A stretch of 64,000 nt of DNA, taken from Bacillus massiliglaciei (GTDB lineage: Bacteria > Bacillota > Bacilli > Bacillales > DSM-1321). A model generated the notes under the pieces. The model saw nothing but the letters and a program-made list of their open reading frames with translations. It was not told the origin of the DNA and ran no database searches. The stretch is taken from contig NZ_LT622358.1 in the NCBI RefSeq assembly GCF_900098925.1, positions 118,187 through 182,186 on the forward strand. The letters run 5' to 3'. Below are positions 1 through 9,962 of this stretch, piece by piece; the first letter of the stretch is position 1, and every line of letters begins with the position of its first letter. The position numbers were made by a program, and so were the translations under genes.

Positions 1-938
1 CGTTCCAGGAGTGGTTCAAAGGAATCGGAAAGTTTATCTTTCATGAATTTCTTGTCAATGGCAGGCTGCTCGGTTCCCTCCTCTTGCTGACAATTCTCAG
101 CATGTTCCTTCAGTCTCTGCAAAATGCTTTTGAACAGAGTACCATCAGTAAAATTGCCTACTCAATCGTTTATATGGTTCTTATTATCCTGGGACTTAAC
201 AGCTTTCATGTCGCCATCGAATATACAAAAGAAACCATCGATGTTATGATTTCGTTCCTGATGGCTCTGATCCCTCTGTTAATGGCGCTGATAGCAGCTA
301 CTGGAGGGATGGTATCAGCGGCATTTTTCCATCCTGTCCTGCTTTTCCTCATGAATACGAGCGGGATGCTGATCCAGTTTGTTGTTCTGCCGCTCCTGTT
401 CTTTTCGGCGCTTCTGAGCATTGTCAGCACGATGACCGAGCATTATAAAATGACCCAGCTGGCCCAGCTTCTCAGAAACTTTGCTATCGGCATTTTGGGG
501 GCATTTATGACTGTCTTTCTTGGTGTCGTGTCCGTACAGGGCACAACTTCTGCGGTCGCAGACGGGGTAGCGCTCAGGACGGCCAAGTTCGTGGCAGGGA
601 ACTTTATCCCTGTTATCGGCCGGATGTTCACGGATGCGACAGATACGGTCATGAATGCATCTGTTTTACTGAAAAATACTGTAGGGCTGACCGGGGTCAT
701 CATCCTTCTTCTGATCACTGCCTTTCCGGCCATCAAGATCCTGATGATTTCGTTTATATATAAGCTGTCTGCAAGTCTGCTTCAGCCGCTTGGAGGCGGA
801 CCGATTATAAAGTGCCTGGACATCATTGGAAAAAGCATGATTTATATCTTTGCCTCCCTGGCGCTAGTATCCTTAATGTTTTTTCTGAGCATCACGGTCA
901 TCATAGCAGCAGGGAATATCACTCTTATGGTCAGATGA
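1..938 (+). CDS. spoIIIAE: Stage III sporulation protein AE, 5' end missing
   Basis: This polytopic membrane protein belongs to the SpoIIIA-SpoIIQ channel complex, which links mother cell and forespore and is needed for sigma-G activity. The frame is open from base 3, so the gene starts before the window; the 311 residues seen are the C-terminal three quarters or so of a roughly 400-residue family. At least six hydrophobic segments are visible. The first whole codons encode a WFKG-containing stretch typical of the family, so the TTG at base 84 is not the true start. It is followed after 13 bases by spoIIIAF, as in the spoIIIA operon, which is under sigma-E in B. subtilis. Confidence 0.93.
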   Translation, partial: FQEWFKGIGKFIFHEFLVNGRLLGSLLLLTILSMFLQSLQNAFEQSTISKIAYSIVYMVLIILGLNSFHVAIEYTKETIDVMISFLMALIPLLMALIAATGGMVSAAFFHPVLLFLMNTSGMLIQFVVLPLLFFSALLSIVSTMTEHYKMTQLAQLLRNFAIGILGAFMTVFLGVVSVQGTTSAVADGVALRTAKFVAGNFIPVIGRMFTDATDTVMNASVLLKNTVGLTGVIILLLITAFPAIKILMISFIYKLSASLLQPLGGGPIIKCLDIIGKSMIYIFASLALVSLMFFLSITVIIAAGNITLMVR

Positions 939-951
939 GGAGGAAATAAGT

Positions 952-1587
952 TTGAGTTTTATAGCCAGTTGGATTTCCAATATCATCATTTTTGTATTGC
1001 TTGCGACCATTCTTGATATGCTCCTGCCGAATTCCCCTATGCAGAAATACACAAAGATGGTTGTCGGGCTGCTGCTGATTGCTATTATCATCACACCGAT
1101 CTTCAAGCTTTTCCAAACGGACTTTGATGAAATGCTGGCCATGGCGACAAGCGGAATGAACGAAGACGGCGGACAAAAAGATTTAGAGAATTTAACAGAA
1201 TCGAAGAAAAAAGAAATACAAGCTGCCCAGGGTGCATATATTTTAGAACAAATGGCTGTCCAAATGAAGTCCCAGGTGGAAGAGGAGTTGATGGAAAAAT
1301 ATCAGGTTGCAATTGGAGATATCCAGATTGAGGTGAAAAATGATGAGGCGCCGAAAATCCCTGAAGAACTTCAAAAAATCACTCTCACCCTTGAGCCGGC
1401 TAGTCAAGCAGATGGAGCAAAGAACGATGAAGAAGCCGTCGAAACGATTGCTGAAGTCCAAATAGGAACTGAAACAGAAGCTCAAACAAAGCCGTTGCAA
1501 GACTCTGAACAGGTGGAGAAGTTCCTTGCCGCGCAATGGTCTGTCGAAAAGGGAATGATTGAAATTGCCGGGGAAAGGAGTGACTAG
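952..1587 (+). CDS. spoIIIAF: Stage III sporulation protein AF
   Basis: Mother-cell membrane component of the SpoIIIA-SpoIIQ complex. The 211-residue product has two N-terminal membrane segments (about residues 8-25 and 35-52) and then a charged soluble domain, the family layout. Start is TTG at 952, with GAGGAGG in front. It sits between spoIIIAE and spoIIIAG, almost touching the latter (2-base gap). The C-terminal half is rich in Glu and Lys and is poorly conserved in the family, so residue-level function cannot be read from it. Confidence 0.93.
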   Translation: MSFIASWISNIIIFVLLATILDMLLPNSPMQKYTKMVVGLLLIAIIITPIFKLFQTDFDEMLAMATSGMNEDGGQKDLENLTESKKKEIQAAQGAYILEQMAVQMKSQVEEELMEKYQVAIGDIQIEVKNDEAPKIPEELQKITLTLEPASQADGAKNDEEAVETIAEVQIGTETEAQTKPLQDSEQVEKFLAAQWSVEKGMIEIAGERSD

Positions 1588-1589
1588 CA

Positions 1590-2255
1590 TTGAAAAATGA
1601 AAAAGGTCCATTATCCTGGCTTCAAAAACTCTTGAATAAAGAGGGAGGCCAGCAAGACAAGAAGCCTTCCCTTTATGTGTATGCCCTGATCATCGGCTTG
1701 CTCGGCATCGGCATTATGATGGCGGGAAATCTTCTGAAGCCATCTGGAACAGAGGATGCTGGCACCGCCAGCAGCACGGTGTTTAAATCTGATGGGGAAA
1801 AGAATGAAGAGAATGTGGAGACCTTCGGGCAAAAGTCATCAGGTGACTTTAAAACAACAAGGGAATACGAAATATATTTGCAAAATGAAATGAAAGAAGC
1901 TCTTGAAACGATTGCAGGTGTAGAGGAAGTGAAGGTCGTCGTATTTGTGGATTCTTCCGAGAAGAAAGTCTATGAGAGGAATAAGGTCACTCAAAAACAG
2001 GTAACAGGTGAAACGGACAAAGAAGGCGGAAAAAGGACGGTTGAAGATACATCGGTGGATGATCAGCTCGTCATTATTAAAAATGGAGATAAAGAGGGGC
2101 CGATTATATCGGAAACTCAGAAACCTAAAGTGAACGGGGTCCTTGTAGTGGCAAAGGGAGCCGAAAATATTCAAATTAAAAAAATGGTTGTGGAAGCTGT
2201 CACGAGAGCTTTGGATGTTCCAAGCCACCGTGTATCTGTAATGCCCAAAAAATAA
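1590..2255 (+). CDS. spoIIIAG: Stage III sporulation protein AG
   Basis: Ring-forming component of the SpoIIIA-SpoIIQ channel. The 221-residue protein has a short cytoplasmic N-terminus, one membrane segment at about residues 28-46, and an extracytoplasmic domain of the ring-building fold related to secretion-system rings such as FliF (family knowledge). Start is TTG at 1590 directly behind spoIIIAF, with GGAAAGGAG just upstream. The last gene of the operon follows after 6 bases. Confidence 0.93.
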   Translation: MKNEKGPLSWLQKLLNKEGGQQDKKPSLYVYALIIGLLGIGIMMAGNLLKPSGTEDAGTASSTVFKSDGEKNEENVETFGQKSSGDFKTTREYEIYLQNEMKEALETIAGVEEVKVVVFVDSSEKKVYERNKVTQKQVTGETDKEGGKRTVEDTSVDDQLVIIKNGDKEGPIISETQKPKVNGVLVVAKGAENIQIKKMVVEAVTRALDVPSHRVSVMPKK

Positions 2256-2261
2256 GGGGGA

Positions 2262-2843
2262 ATGAACAAAATGCTTTTAAAAAAACAAACTGTTTGGCTG
2301 TTGACGATGCTGAGCCTGGTTGTAGTTCTTTCGGTATATTATTTAACATCTCCTGACGGCGGTAATCAGAATATCATGACAAATGGGCAGGAAGAAGCTG
2401 GACAGGAAAAGAAGGAAGAGAAAGCCGATACGAAAAAAGAGGAGTCAGCTAAAAATGAAAAAGAGGAATCCTCTGTCACGATTGCGTCCGGCGACGATGA
2501 TTTTGATGCACTGAGGATGCAGATAGAAGATGAACGGGCTAAATTGAGCGAAGAACTCACTGCGAAAATGGGCGATACAGCTCTTACCGAAGAGGAGAGA
2601 AACGAAGCTTATGAAACCATCGAGAAAATGAGCGAGACAAAGGTACAGGAAAACATTATTGAGAACCTGATCGTTTCAATGGATTACGATGCAGCCTTGG
2701 TTCGGGTAGAAGGAAATGATATAAAAGTATCAGTAAAAGCTGATAAACATTCACCGACAGAAGCGAACAACATTATCCGTCTTGTTCAAAAGGAAATCGG
2801 AAGCAGCCAGAATGTGTCCATTGATTTCCAGCCGGAGAAATAA
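2262..2843 (+). CDS. spoIIIAH: Stage III sporulation protein AH
   Basis: Mother-cell membrane protein that pairs with forespore SpoIIQ across the septum and is part of the feeding-tube channel. The 193 residues comprise a membrane anchor (about 11-28), a long Lys/Glu-rich linker (about 45-75) and a C-terminal ring-building domain. The start at 2262 has AAGGGGGA in front. It is the last gene of the spoIIIA operon and is followed by a clear terminator. The linker is longer and more charged than I would expect, but such linkers vary freely. Confidence 0.93.
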   Translation: MNKMLLKKQTVWLLTMLSLVVVLSVYYLTSPDGGNQNIMTNGQEEAGQEKKEEKADTKKEESAKNEKEESSVTIASGDDDFDALRMQIEDERAKLSEELTAKMGDTALTEEERNEAYETIEKMSETKVQENIIENLIVSMDYDAALVRVEGNDIKVSVKADKHSPTEANNIIRLVQKEIGSSQNVSIDFQPEK

Positions 2844-2851
2844 CGCACAAT

Positions 2852-2878
2852 GCCTCGTTTTGACCGAGGCCTTTTTTT
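2852..2878 (+). terminator. Terminator of the spoIIIA operon
   Basis: A GCCTCG/CGAGGC stem (2852-2857 with 2865-2870) is followed by a run of seven T. It lies 8 bases past the spoIIIAH stop. Confidence 0.85.
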
Positions 2879-3264
2879 ATGTTCCGAATAGTTTTTTTGG
2901 CTGGTTTGGACGCTTGAAATGTTCAAGGGCTGGCTTGGCTGCGGGGGGAGAAAGCCCTTTTATTTCAAGCTTGAGCAGGGATGAGTGAGATTTCCAGACA
3001 CCTCTTATTGAAATTCTAGTAGATAATATCGTATGATAATAGTATCTGGTGCTAATTTTTTTGATATGTACAGAAAAAGTCAGTTGCCCAGATTGGCAAG
3101 AAGCAGTGGACAGAATATCTGCTCATGTCTATGTTCATGGCCGTGATCAGATGCAAATAATCCGTCTGTCTTGCTCATACTATCTAGCGGCTTGGATTTA
3201 CATACAACTCTTCAAGTCAGGCAAAATTACAGATCCTAATTAAATTGAGACAAGGGGTGCCGAA
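2879..3264 (+). other. Intergenic region upstream of accB
   Basis: Nearly 390 bases separate the spoIIIA terminator from accB. I see a promoter-like pair at 3008-3037 and a roughly 200-base leader after it. Open frames here (2782-2988 and 3049-3243) lack ribosome sites and protein-like composition, so I do not call genes. A weak AGGGCT/AGCCCT stem at 2926-2958 precedes TTTTAT and may be a second terminator. Confidence 0.5.
3008..3037 (+). promoter_or_regulatory. Candidate sigma-A promoter for accBC
   Basis: TTGAAA (3008-3013), 18 bases, TATGAT (3032-3037). Transcription would start near 3044, giving a leader of about 220 bases before accB. Confidence 0.45.
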
Positions 3265-3750
3265 ATGAAAGTACAAGAAATCCGGGAAATTATTAAATTG
3301 ATCGATCAGTCCAATATCACCGAGTTCGTTTTTGAACAGGATGGTTCAAAAATTACAATGAAAAAAGCAGAGGCAAATGTCGTGCAATACACTGCTGCTC
3401 CACAGCCAGCAGAAATGATTGCAGCGCCAGCAGCCGTAAGTGCAGCTCCTGCACCGGCAGCAAAGCCTGCTGAAGCTCCTGCAGCGGAAACGGAAAAGCA
3501 AGCCGATAACTTACATACAATCAATTCACCAATGGTCGGAACATTTTATGAGTCATCATCACCGGAGGCTTCAGCCTATGTGAAGGTTGGAGACAAGGTA
3601 TCCGCTGATTCCATCGTATGTATCGTAGAAGCAATGAAGCTATTTAACGAAATCGAAGCAGAAGTAAATGGTGAAATCGTGGAAGTGCTTGTAAAAGACG
3701 GCCAGCTCGTAGAGTATGGACAACCTTTATTTAAAGTGAAGCCGGAATGA
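3265..3750 (+). CDS. accB: Acetyl-CoA carboxylase biotin carboxyl carrier protein
   Basis: Carrier subunit of acetyl-CoA carboxylase; it holds the biotin that moves CO2 from biotin carboxylase to the carboxyltransferase, making malonyl-CoA for fatty acids. The 161 residues split into an N-terminal domain, an Ala/Pro-rich linker (about 43-80) and a biotinyl domain. The biotinylation motif EAMKL is present, with the target lysine at residue 125. The start has AAGGGG upstream. accC follows after 13 bases, as in most Firmicutes. Because no other carrier protein gene is visible beside yqjD (38.8 kb), this protein may also serve propionyl-CoA carboxylation; that is inference. Confidence 0.97.
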   Translation: MKVQEIREIIKLIDQSNITEFVFEQDGSKITMKKAEANVVQYTAAPQPAEMIAAPAAVSAAPAPAAKPAEAPAAETEKQADNLHTINSPMVGTFYESSSPEASAYVKVGDKVSADSIVCIVEAMKLFNEIEAEVNGEIVEVLVKDGQLVEYGQPLFKVKPE

Positions 3751-3763
3751 GGAGCTGTTTTAA

Positions 3764-5116
3764 ATGATTAAAAAGGTATTGATCGCAAACCGCGGGGAAA
3801 TTGCAGTTCGGATTATCCGGGCCTGCAGGGAATTAGGAATCGAAACAGTAGCCGTTTATTCGGAAGCAGACAGAGAAGCACTTCATGTTCAAATTGCTGA
3901 TGAGGCGATCTGTATCGGCCCAAAACTGTCTAAGGACAGTTATTTGAACAAGACAAATATTTTAAGCGCAGCTAAGAAAACAGGGGCGGATGCTATTCAT
4001 CCGGGCTATGGTTTTCTTGCCGAGAATGCAGATTTTGCAGAGCTTTGCAGGGAAGTAAATATTACCTTCATCGGACCAAGTCCAGAGGCCATTAATAAGA
4101 TGGGAACGAAGGATGTTGCCAGAGAAACGATGAGGGAAGCAAATGTTCCGATCGTTCCCGGTTCACAGGGAATTATTAAAGATGCGGAAGAAGCGATCCA
4201 GCTTGCAAATAAAATGGAATACCCCGTTATTATCAAAGCGACAGCAGGCGGCGGCGGAAAAGGAATCCGTGTAGCGAGAAATGAAGAAGAACTCGTGAGT
4301 GGAATTAACATTACCCAGCAGGAAGCTGCTACGGCTTTCGGCAATCCTGGTGTTTATATTGAAAAATATATTGAAGATTTCCGTCATGTGGAAATCCAAG
4401 TAATGGCTGATAATCATGGGAATGCCATTCATCTTGGCGAACGCGACTGTTCGATCCAGCGCCGTCTTCAAAAGCTTGTTGAGGAAACTCCTTCACCTGC
4501 ATTAGACGGAGAGATACGCGCTGAAATGGGAGAGGCGGCTGTAAAGGCTGCTTTGGCTGTTGACTATTCAGGTGCAGGGACTGTTGAATTCATCTATGAT
4601 TACAGAAACAGAAAGTTCTATTTCATGGAAATGAATACGCGAATTCAGGTAGAACATCCTGTTACTGAAATGGTGACAGGTGTCGACTTGATTAAGGAGC
4701 AGATCCGAGTCGCTTCGGGAGAAAAACTTTCTCTTACTCAAGAGAATGTAACTTTCAGCGGCTGGGCGATTGAATGCAGGATCAATGCTGAAAATCCGGA
4801 AAAGAATTTCATGCCGTCAGCAGGAAGAATTAAAATGTACCTGCCTCCGGGCGGATATGGAGTGCGTGTTGATTCAGCAGCCTATCCAGGCTATATGATT
4901 CCGCCGTATTACGATTCGATGGTCGCTAAACTGATCGTTCATGCTCCGACCCGTAATGAAGCCATTGAGAAAATGAAACGGGCCTTGGGCGAATTTGTGA
5001 TTGAAGGAGTTCACACAACGATTCCGTTCCATTTGAAGCTTCTTCAGCATGATCAATTCGTTTCAGGGGAATTTAATACCAAATTCCTTGATATTTATGA
5101 TGTAATGAACTCATAA
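3764..5116 (+). CDS. accC: Acetyl-CoA carboxylase, biotin carboxylase subunit
   Basis: ATP-dependent carboxylation of the biotin on AccB. The 450 residues match the family length, with an N-terminal pre-ATP-grasp domain (begins [13 protein letters not shown]), an ATP-grasp domain with the glycine-rich GGGGKGIR loop near residue 163, the [14 protein letters not shown] active-site segment near 290, and a C-terminal domain. The gene is coupled to accB and followed after 28 bases by yqhY, an order conserved in Bacillus. Confidence 0.97.
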   Translation: MIKKVLIANRGEIAVRIIRACRELGIETVAVYSEADREALHVQIADEAICIGPKLSKDSYLNKTNILSAAKKTGADAIHPGYGFLAENADFAELCREVNITFIGPSPEAINKMGTKDVARETMREANVPIVPGSQGIIKDAEEAIQLANKMEYPVIIKATAGGGGKGIRVARNEEELVSGINITQQEAATAFGNPGVYIEKYIEDFRHVEIQVMADNHGNAIHLGERDCSIQRRLQKLVEETPSPALDGEIRAEMGEAAVKAALAVDYSGAGTVEFIYDYRNRKFYFMEMNTRIQVEHPVTEMVTGVDLIKEQIRVASGEKLSLTQENVTFSGWAIECRINAENPEKNFMPSAGRIKMYLPPGGYGVRVDSAAYPGYMIPPYYDSMVAKLIVHAPTRNEAIEKMKRALGEFVIEGVHTTIPFHLKLLQHDQFVSGEFNTKFLDIYDVMNS

Positions 5117-5144
5117 TGTATAAAGAGGACTGGAGGTGTTTTGA

Positions 5145-5558
5145 ATGAGTGAAGTAGAGAACACTTTATTGGAAATGGGTGGACACAGCAACGGATTGGG
5201 CAAGGTGGAAATTGCTCCGGAAGTTATTGAAGTAATTGCCGGCATTGCGGCATCCGAAGTGGATGGAATTGCCCATATGCGCGGTAACTTTGCTGCCGGA
5301 GTTGTGGAAAGGCTAGGAAAGAAAAATCACGGAAAAGGCGTGAAAGTCGACCTTTCCGGAGATTCAATCCAAGTAGATTTATATTGTGTTGTTAAATTTG
5401 GAGTTTCCATACCGAAGGTTGCACAAGAAGTGCAGGATAATATTCGGGAAGCACTGATGAACATGACGGCACTTGAAGTGAATGAAGTCAATATCCATGT
5501 AGTAGGCATTCAATTCGAAATGGCGAAACAGGAACCGGACTTTGGATCAGAGGTATGA
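5145..5558 (+). CDS. yqhY: Asp23/Gls24 family envelope stress protein
   Basis: A 137-residue protein of the Asp23/Gls24 family (DUF322). The core about residues 18-120 has the family pattern of beta strands ending in an NIHVVGIQFE stretch. In B. subtilis the yqhY gene sits directly behind accBC and its loss disturbs fatty acid synthesis control (established knowledge); the same arrangement here supports that role. RBS GGAGGTG is followed by ATG at 5145. A strong terminator ends the unit. Confidence 0.92.
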   Translation: MSEVENTLLEMGGHSNGLGKVEIAPEVIEVIAGIAASEVDGIAHMRGNFAAGVVERLGKKNHGKGVKVDLSGDSIQVDLYCVVKFGVSIPKVAQEVQDNIREALMNMTALEVNEVNIHVVGIQFEMAKQEPDFGSEV

Positions 5559-5582
5559 TTCAGCAATAGAAAAAAATCGAGG

Positions 5583-5605
5583 AACCCGGCGAAAGCCGGG
5601 TTTTT
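5583..5605 (+). terminator. Terminator of accB-accC-yqhY
   Basis: AACCCGGC / GCCGGGTT stem with a GAAA tetraloop (5583-5602) followed by T residues. Confidence 0.92.
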
Positions 5606-5927
5606 CAATTTTACATAACAGCACAGAATGTTTTTGAAGCATTGTGTCTCTTATGCGGAGAGATGGAATGGTATGAATCAGCAAAAACATGTAAAAGATG
5701 AAGGAATATATAAAGCTGGTCTGATATTTCACTTTTATTCAATCCTGATTTCTGGTAGAGTGTATAGGATGAAAAGAAAATACCGTTACAGGAAGCGGAT
5801 GAAGACGGTATGGACGGAAAATGAACATCAAGAATGCTAAAACTTAATATTTTTTAATTCTTGTTATTTAATGTTCGTTTTTATATGGTTTTTGATATAT
5901 AATAGAGATGAATAAAGGAGTAAGAAT
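5606..5927 (+). other. Intergenic region upstream of nusB
   Basis: About 320 bases. A good -10 (TATAAT, 5898-5903) lies 25 bases before nusB, but the -35 at the right distance is poor. A 70-codon frame (5628-5840) lacks a ribosome site and similarity to anything I recognise, so it is not called. Nothing else is evident. Confidence 0.4.
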
Positions 5928-6320
5928 ATGAAAAGAAGAACAGCCCGTGAGAAAGCCCTGCAAGCTTTATATCAAATGGATATTGCGGATACAGAAATCA
6001 ATGAAGCAATGGAAAGCGTATTAGACGGTGCCGAGACCGATGCGTATTTTGAAAAACTTGTAACGGGAATCGCGAATAAGCGTACTGAGATTGATCAATT
6101 AATAACAGGAAACCTTGAAAACTGGAAATTGGAAAGACTGGCCAATATTGATAGGAATCTGCTGAGAATCGCAGCATTTGAAATGCGTTTCAGTAATGAT
6201 GTTCCTGTCGGTGTAGCCATGGATGAAGCGATTGAAATTGCGAAGAGATTCGGTGATGATCAGTCAAGCCGCTTTGTCAATGCGGTTTTATCAAAGCTGA
6301 AGAACAATCCGGCGGAATAA
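5928..6320 (+). CDS. nusB: Transcription antitermination factor NusB
   Basis: RNA-binding protein that, with NusE (S10), assembles antitermination complexes on rRNA operons. The 130-residue length and opening MKRRTAREKALQALYQMD are typical. Helical NusB fold throughout; the C-terminal DDQSSRFVNAVLSKL is a family signature. AAAGGAG precedes the ATG. It stands between yqhY and folD as in B. subtilis. Confidence 0.96.
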   Translation: MKRRTAREKALQALYQMDIADTEINEAMESVLDGAETDAYFEKLVTGIANKRTEIDQLITGNLENWKLERLANIDRNLLRIAAFEMRFSNDVPVGVAMDEAIEIAKRFGDDQSSRFVNAVLSKLKNNPAE

Positions 6321-6390
6321 CTTGACTTCACTCGCCTACTGTCTCTTACGCACTTTCTTCATAGATTAACAGGCAGGAGGAATAGGCGAA

Positions 6391-7257
6391 ATGACAGCTC
6401 AAATTATCAATGGTAAAGAAATCGCAGAAAAGGTAAGGGAAGGACTGAAGTCCGATGTACAGGAATTAAGGGAAAACGGGATTGTTCCCGGACTTGCCGT
6501 AATCCTGGTTGGCGATAATCAGGCTTCCCAGACTTATGTAAGAAACAAGCAGAAGGCATGTGAGGAACTGGGCATGCATTCGATCTTGATTAAACGGTCT
6601 GCTGAATTGACTGAAGAAGAGTTAATGAAAGATATTCAGGATTTAAACCTCGATGACAGCATTCATGGCATTTTGGTCCAGCTGCCTCTTCCAGGTCACA
6701 TCAACGAAAAGAAAATCATCGAAGCAATTTCTCCTGAAAAAGATGTTGATGGTTTCCATCCCATTAATATCGGCCGCATGATGACAGGCCAGGATGCTTT
6801 TCTCCCTTGCACCCCGTATGGAGTGATGGTTATGTTGGAACATATTGGATATGAACTTGAGGGACGGCACGTTGTGATTGTCGGCCGCAGTAATATCGTC
6901 GGTAAACCGGCTGGGCAGCTCTTCTTGAATGCGAACGCCACTGTCACCTATTGTCATTCCAAAACAAATGATTTAATTTACCATACAAAACAGGCGGATG
7001 TCATTGTAGCTGCAGTTGGTAAAAGAAACACAATCACCAGCGATCATGTGAAAGACGGCGCCGTCGTTATTGATGTGGGAATGAACCGGGATGAGGATGG
7101 CCGTCTCTGCGGGGATGTGGCTTTTGAAGAAGTCAGCCAGAAAGCTTCTTATATCACTCCGGTACCAAAGGGAGTCGGTCCGATGACCATTACGATGCTC
7201 TTGCAGAATACCGTAAAGGCTGCCCGGAAAAGTAAGGAATTGCAGCTAAAAGCTTAA
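6391..7257 (+). CDS. folD: Bifunctional methylenetetrahydrofolate dehydrogenase/cyclohydrolase
   Basis: Interconverts 5,10-methylene-, methenyl- and formyl-tetrahydrofolate in one-carbon metabolism with NADP. The 288 residues match the family. Visible signatures: YVRNKQKACEELG with the catalytic Lys near residue 55, VQLPLPGH near 95, the KDVDGFHP loop, and the Rossmann VVIVGRSNIVGKP near 160. GGAGGAATAGGCGAA precedes ATG 6391. It ends with its own terminator. Confidence 0.97.
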   Translation: MTAQIINGKEIAEKVREGLKSDVQELRENGIVPGLAVILVGDNQASQTYVRNKQKACEELGMHSILIKRSAELTEEELMKDIQDLNLDDSIHGILVQLPLPGHINEKKIIEAISPEKDVDGFHPINIGRMMTGQDAFLPCTPYGVMVMLEHIGYELEGRHVVIVGRSNIVGKPAGQLFLNANATVTYCHSKTNDLIYHTKQADVIVAAVGKRNTITSDHVKDGAVVIDVGMNRDEDGRLCGDVAFEEVSQKASYITPVPKGVGPMTITMLLQNTVKAARKSKELQLKA

Positions 7258-7279
7258 AAAGTCATTAAAATATTCGAAG

Positions 7280-7322
7280 AAGCGGCCACCTTGTTTTATA
7301 ATAACAGGAGACCGCTTTTTTT
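7280..7322 (+). terminator. Terminator after folD
   Basis: AAGCGG (7280-7285) pairs with CCGCTT (7312-7317), with an inner TGTT/AACA pairing, followed by a T run. Confidence 0.75.
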
Positions 7323-7323
7323 A

Positions 7324-7352
7324 TTGGGAAGCATGTGTACTTTCCTTATAAA
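7324..7352 (+). promoter_or_regulatory. Candidate promoter for xseA-xseB-ispA
   Basis: TTGGGA (7324-7329), 17 bases, TATAAA (7347-7352), directly behind the folD terminator and about 85 bases before xseA. Confidence 0.4.
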
Positions 7353-7437
7353 TGGTTTTAGATGAAGGAAGTATACTCTGCGGCCGCCTTGGCATTTTAA
7401 TGCAGAAATAATGCCAGGCCTCACAAAGGAGAAGGTT

Positions 7438-8787
7438 ATGACTGAACAACAATATCTGAGTGTATCGGCATTGACAAAATATATTAAACGAAAGTTTGAT
7501 GCAGATCCTCATTTGCAAAATGTATACATAAGAGGAGAACTGTCCAATTTCAAGCAGCATACGAGCGGACATATGTATTTCACCTTGAAGGATGGCAGAT
7601 CACGCCTGCTGGCTGTCATGTTTGCAGCCCAGAATAAAGGGATGAAGTTTAAACCTGAAAACGGCATGAAAGTGCTCCTGAAGGGAGATATCAGTGTTTA
7701 TGAAGCATCCGGCCAATACCAGCTCTATGTGAAGAGTATGGCGCCGGATGGAATCGGCGATCTGTACCTCGCTTATGAGCAGCTCAAAAAAAAGCTGGAG
7801 GAAGCGGGACTGTTTGCGGATCAACATAAAAAGACCATTCCGGCTTACCCGAAATCGGTGGGAGTTGTCACCTCTCCGACAGGGGCCGCTTTACGGGATA
7901 TCCTCACTACAATCAAACGGCGCTACCCGATAGCGAATATTATTCTTTATCCCGCCCTTGTTCAAGGTGAAAATGCAGCTAGATCGATTGCTGGTGCGAT
8001 TTCAAAGGCCAATGAACGGGCTGAGACAGATGTGCTGATTGTCGGAAGAGGAGGGGGTTCCATTGAAGAGCTGTGGGCCTTCAATGAAGAAGTTGTAGCC
8101 GAATCCATCTATGATTCAGATATCCCTGTCATTTCAGCGGTGGGACATGAGACGGATTTCACGATAGCCGATTTTGTAGCAGATCTTAGAGCGCCGACTC
8201 CTACTGCTGCAGCTGAATTATCTGTTCCGCATTTGAATGAATTGCTGGAGCGGCTGATGAACCGGAAGAACCGGCTTACGAGATCGTTCCAGGAATTGAT
8301 GAATCTGCAGCGGACGAGAATTGCGAGACTTGAGAAATCCTATGCCTTTCGCTATCCTCAGAAGATGTATATGGAGAAGCTTGAACAGCTTGACCGGGCA
8401 GATGAAAGACTCGCAAAAAGCAGCGGCCGTTATTTTCAGGCGAAAAAAGAGAGACTTGAACATATGCTGGGATTATTGAAAAAACAGCATCCGGCAGAAG
8501 GAATCAAGGAGTCCAGAGAGAAACTCGAGCAGTATAAGCGAATGCTGACGAGAAACATGAATACCATTTATACATCTAAATCACAGAAGTTTGCTTCGAT
8601 GACGGCTACTTTGTCAGCGCTGAGTCCGCTGAACATCATGGAGCGGGGATACGGCCTTGTGTTCACACAAGATGACAGCTTGATTAAGAGCGCGAGTCAG
8701 GTGAAGCCGGGTGACAGAATATCCGTCTCCATCAAGGACGGCAATCTTGAGTGTGAAATTCAAACAATTAAGGAGCGCAAATACTAA
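7438..8787 (+). CDS. xseA: Exodeoxyribonuclease VII large subunit
   Basis: Catalytic subunit of exonuclease VII, which trims single-stranded DNA in repair. The 449-residue product has an N-terminal OB fold (about 6-105), the catalytic domain with its [14 protein letters not shown] motif near residue 205, and a long coiled-coil region (about 270-385). I chose ATG 7438, preceded by AAAGGAGAAGG, because family members start here; an in-frame ATG at 7411 would add nine residues without a ribosome site. It overlaps xseB by one base. Confidence 0.95.
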   Translation: MTEQQYLSVSALTKYIKRKFDADPHLQNVYIRGELSNFKQHTSGHMYFTLKDGRSRLLAVMFAAQNKGMKFKPENGMKVLLKGDISVYEASGQYQLYVKSMAPDGIGDLYLAYEQLKKKLEEAGLFADQHKKTIPAYPKSVGVVTSPTGAALRDILTTIKRRYPIANIILYPALVQGENAARSIAGAISKANERAETDVLIVGRGGGSIEELWAFNEEVVAESIYDSDIPVISAVGHETDFTIADFVADLRAPTPTAAAELSVPHLNELLERLMNRKNRLTRSFQELMNLQRTRIARLEKSYAFRYPQKMYMEKLEQLDRADERLAKSSGRYFQAKKERLEHMLGLLKKQHPAEGIKESREKLEQYKRMLTRNMNTIYTSKSQKFASMTATLSALSPLNIMERGYGLVFTQDDSLIKSASQVKPGDRISVSIKDGNLECEIQTIKERKY

Positions 8788-9023
8788 TGGCTGATAAACA
8801 AGAATTAACATTTGAAGAGGCAATGGAAAACCTGGAAAAAATCGTGGAGCAGCTGGAAGAAGGAGATGTGCCTTTAGAGGAAGCCATTTCGATTTATAAA
8901 GAAGGAATGGATCTATCCAGGCTTTGTCATGTGAAATTAAAATCCGTGGAAGACCAATTGACACAGATCCTTCGCGAGGACGGAGAACTGGAGAACTTTT
9001 CTATTCCGGAGGAGGAAGCATGA
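8787..9023 (+). CDS. xseB: Exodeoxyribonuclease VII small subunit
   Basis: A 78-residue helical subunit that binds the XseA coiled coil. The opening [38 protein letters not shown] pattern is diagnostic (two long amphipathic helices). Start and stop overlap its neighbours (TAATG with xseA, ATGA with ispA), which points to translational coupling. Confidence 0.95.
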   Translation: MADKQELTFEEAMENLEKIVEQLEEGDVPLEEAISIYKEGMDLSRLCHVKLKSVEDQLTQILREDGELENFSIPEEEA

Positions 9024-9916
9024 TGGATCAAATGTCTTTTTCAGCCTTTTCCAAAGAGTATAAAAGCATCATTGAAAAAGCGGCAGCGGAATATGTACGG
9101 GGACTGAATGCCCCGGAAATCGTGAAGGAGTCCATGATTTATTCTTTACAGGCCGGCGGCAAACGAATCCGCCCTTTGCTTGTATTTGCAACCTTGGCTG
9201 CATTCGGTAAGGATTTGAACAGAGGAATTCCGGCAGCCAGCGCGATTGAAATGATTCATACGTATTCCCTTATCCATGATGATTTGCCAAGCATGGATGA
9301 TGATGACCTGCGCAGGGGCAAGCCAACGAATCATAAAGTATTCGGAGAAGCTGTTGCTGTCCTTGCGGGAGATGCGCTTTTGACTTTCAGTTTTGAAGTG
9401 ATTGCTGCAATGGATCATCCTGAAGTGACTGCTTCGCAAAAGTTGCAGCTGATTAAGGAGATTGCAGCATCTGCAGGAGCAAGCGGAATGGTCGGCGGAC
9501 AGATTGCCGATATGGAAGGGGAGAACAAACAGCTTTCATTGGAGGAGCTTCAGTATATCCATGAACATAAAACGGGTAAGCTTCTGCAGGCCAGTGTCCT
9601 TTCTGGAGCCATCTTGGCCGGTGCAAACGAAGAACAGCTGAAGGCTTTAAAGACATTCGCTTATCATATCGGACTTGCTTTCCAAATCAGGGATGACATC
9701 CTGGATATTGAAGGAAACCAAGAATTGATCGGTAAACCTGTTGGCAGCGATGAAACAAATCATAAAAGCACGTACCCCGCCTTGCTGACGCTTGAAGGGG
9801 CTAAGGAAGCTTTGCATCATCATGTGACAAAAGCTCATGAGTCATTGAGCAGAACCGGTTTGGAGACAGAATTGTTAACCGCGCTTACAAACTTGATTGC
9901 AGACCGGGAGTATTGA
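9020..9916 (+). CDS. ispA: Farnesyl diphosphate synthase (geranyltranstransferase)
   Basis: Condenses IPP with DMAPP and GPP to make farnesyl diphosphate for quinones and undecaprenyl phosphate. The 298 residues contain the first [13 protein letters not shown] motif [10 protein letters not shown] (about residues 91-100) and the second DDILD (about 230), plus GGKRIRP near 50. The start is ATG 9020 (or ATG 9023) behind GGAGGAGGAA; longer upstream readings run into xseB. It is followed by an unusual 420-base gap before dxs. Confidence 0.95.
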   Translation: MMDQMSFSAFSKEYKSIIEKAAAEYVRGLNAPEIVKESMIYSLQAGGKRIRPLLVFATLAAFGKDLNRGIPAASAIEMIHTYSLIHDDLPSMDDDDLRRGKPTNHKVFGEAVAVLAGDALLTFSFEVIAAMDHPEVTASQKLQLIKEIAASAGASGMVGGQIADMEGENKQLSLEELQYIHEHKTGKLLQASVLSGAILAGANEEQLKALKTFAYHIGLAFQIRDDILDIEGNQELIGKPVGSDETNHKSTYPALLTLEGAKEALHHHVTKAHESLSRTGLETELLTALTNLIADREY

Positions 9917-9927
9917 CATCTGGCTAT

Positions 9928-9956
9928 TTGTGATTAGACCCTGTTTGTGATATACT
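9928..9956 (+). promoter_or_regulatory. Candidate sigma-A promoter of the dxs leader
   Basis: TTGTGA (9928-9933), 17 bases, TATACT (9951-9956) with an extended -10 TG at 9948-9949. The start site would be near 9963, about 400 bases before dxs. Confidence 0.5.
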
Positions 9957-9962
9957 CATGGT

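Noticed and set aside
3049-3243. 64-codon frame upstream of accB
   Set aside because: Lies in the probable accBC leader without a ribosome site; likely chance.
5628-5840. 70-codon frame before nusB
   Set aside because: No ribosome site, no recognisable domain, and basic low-quality composition.
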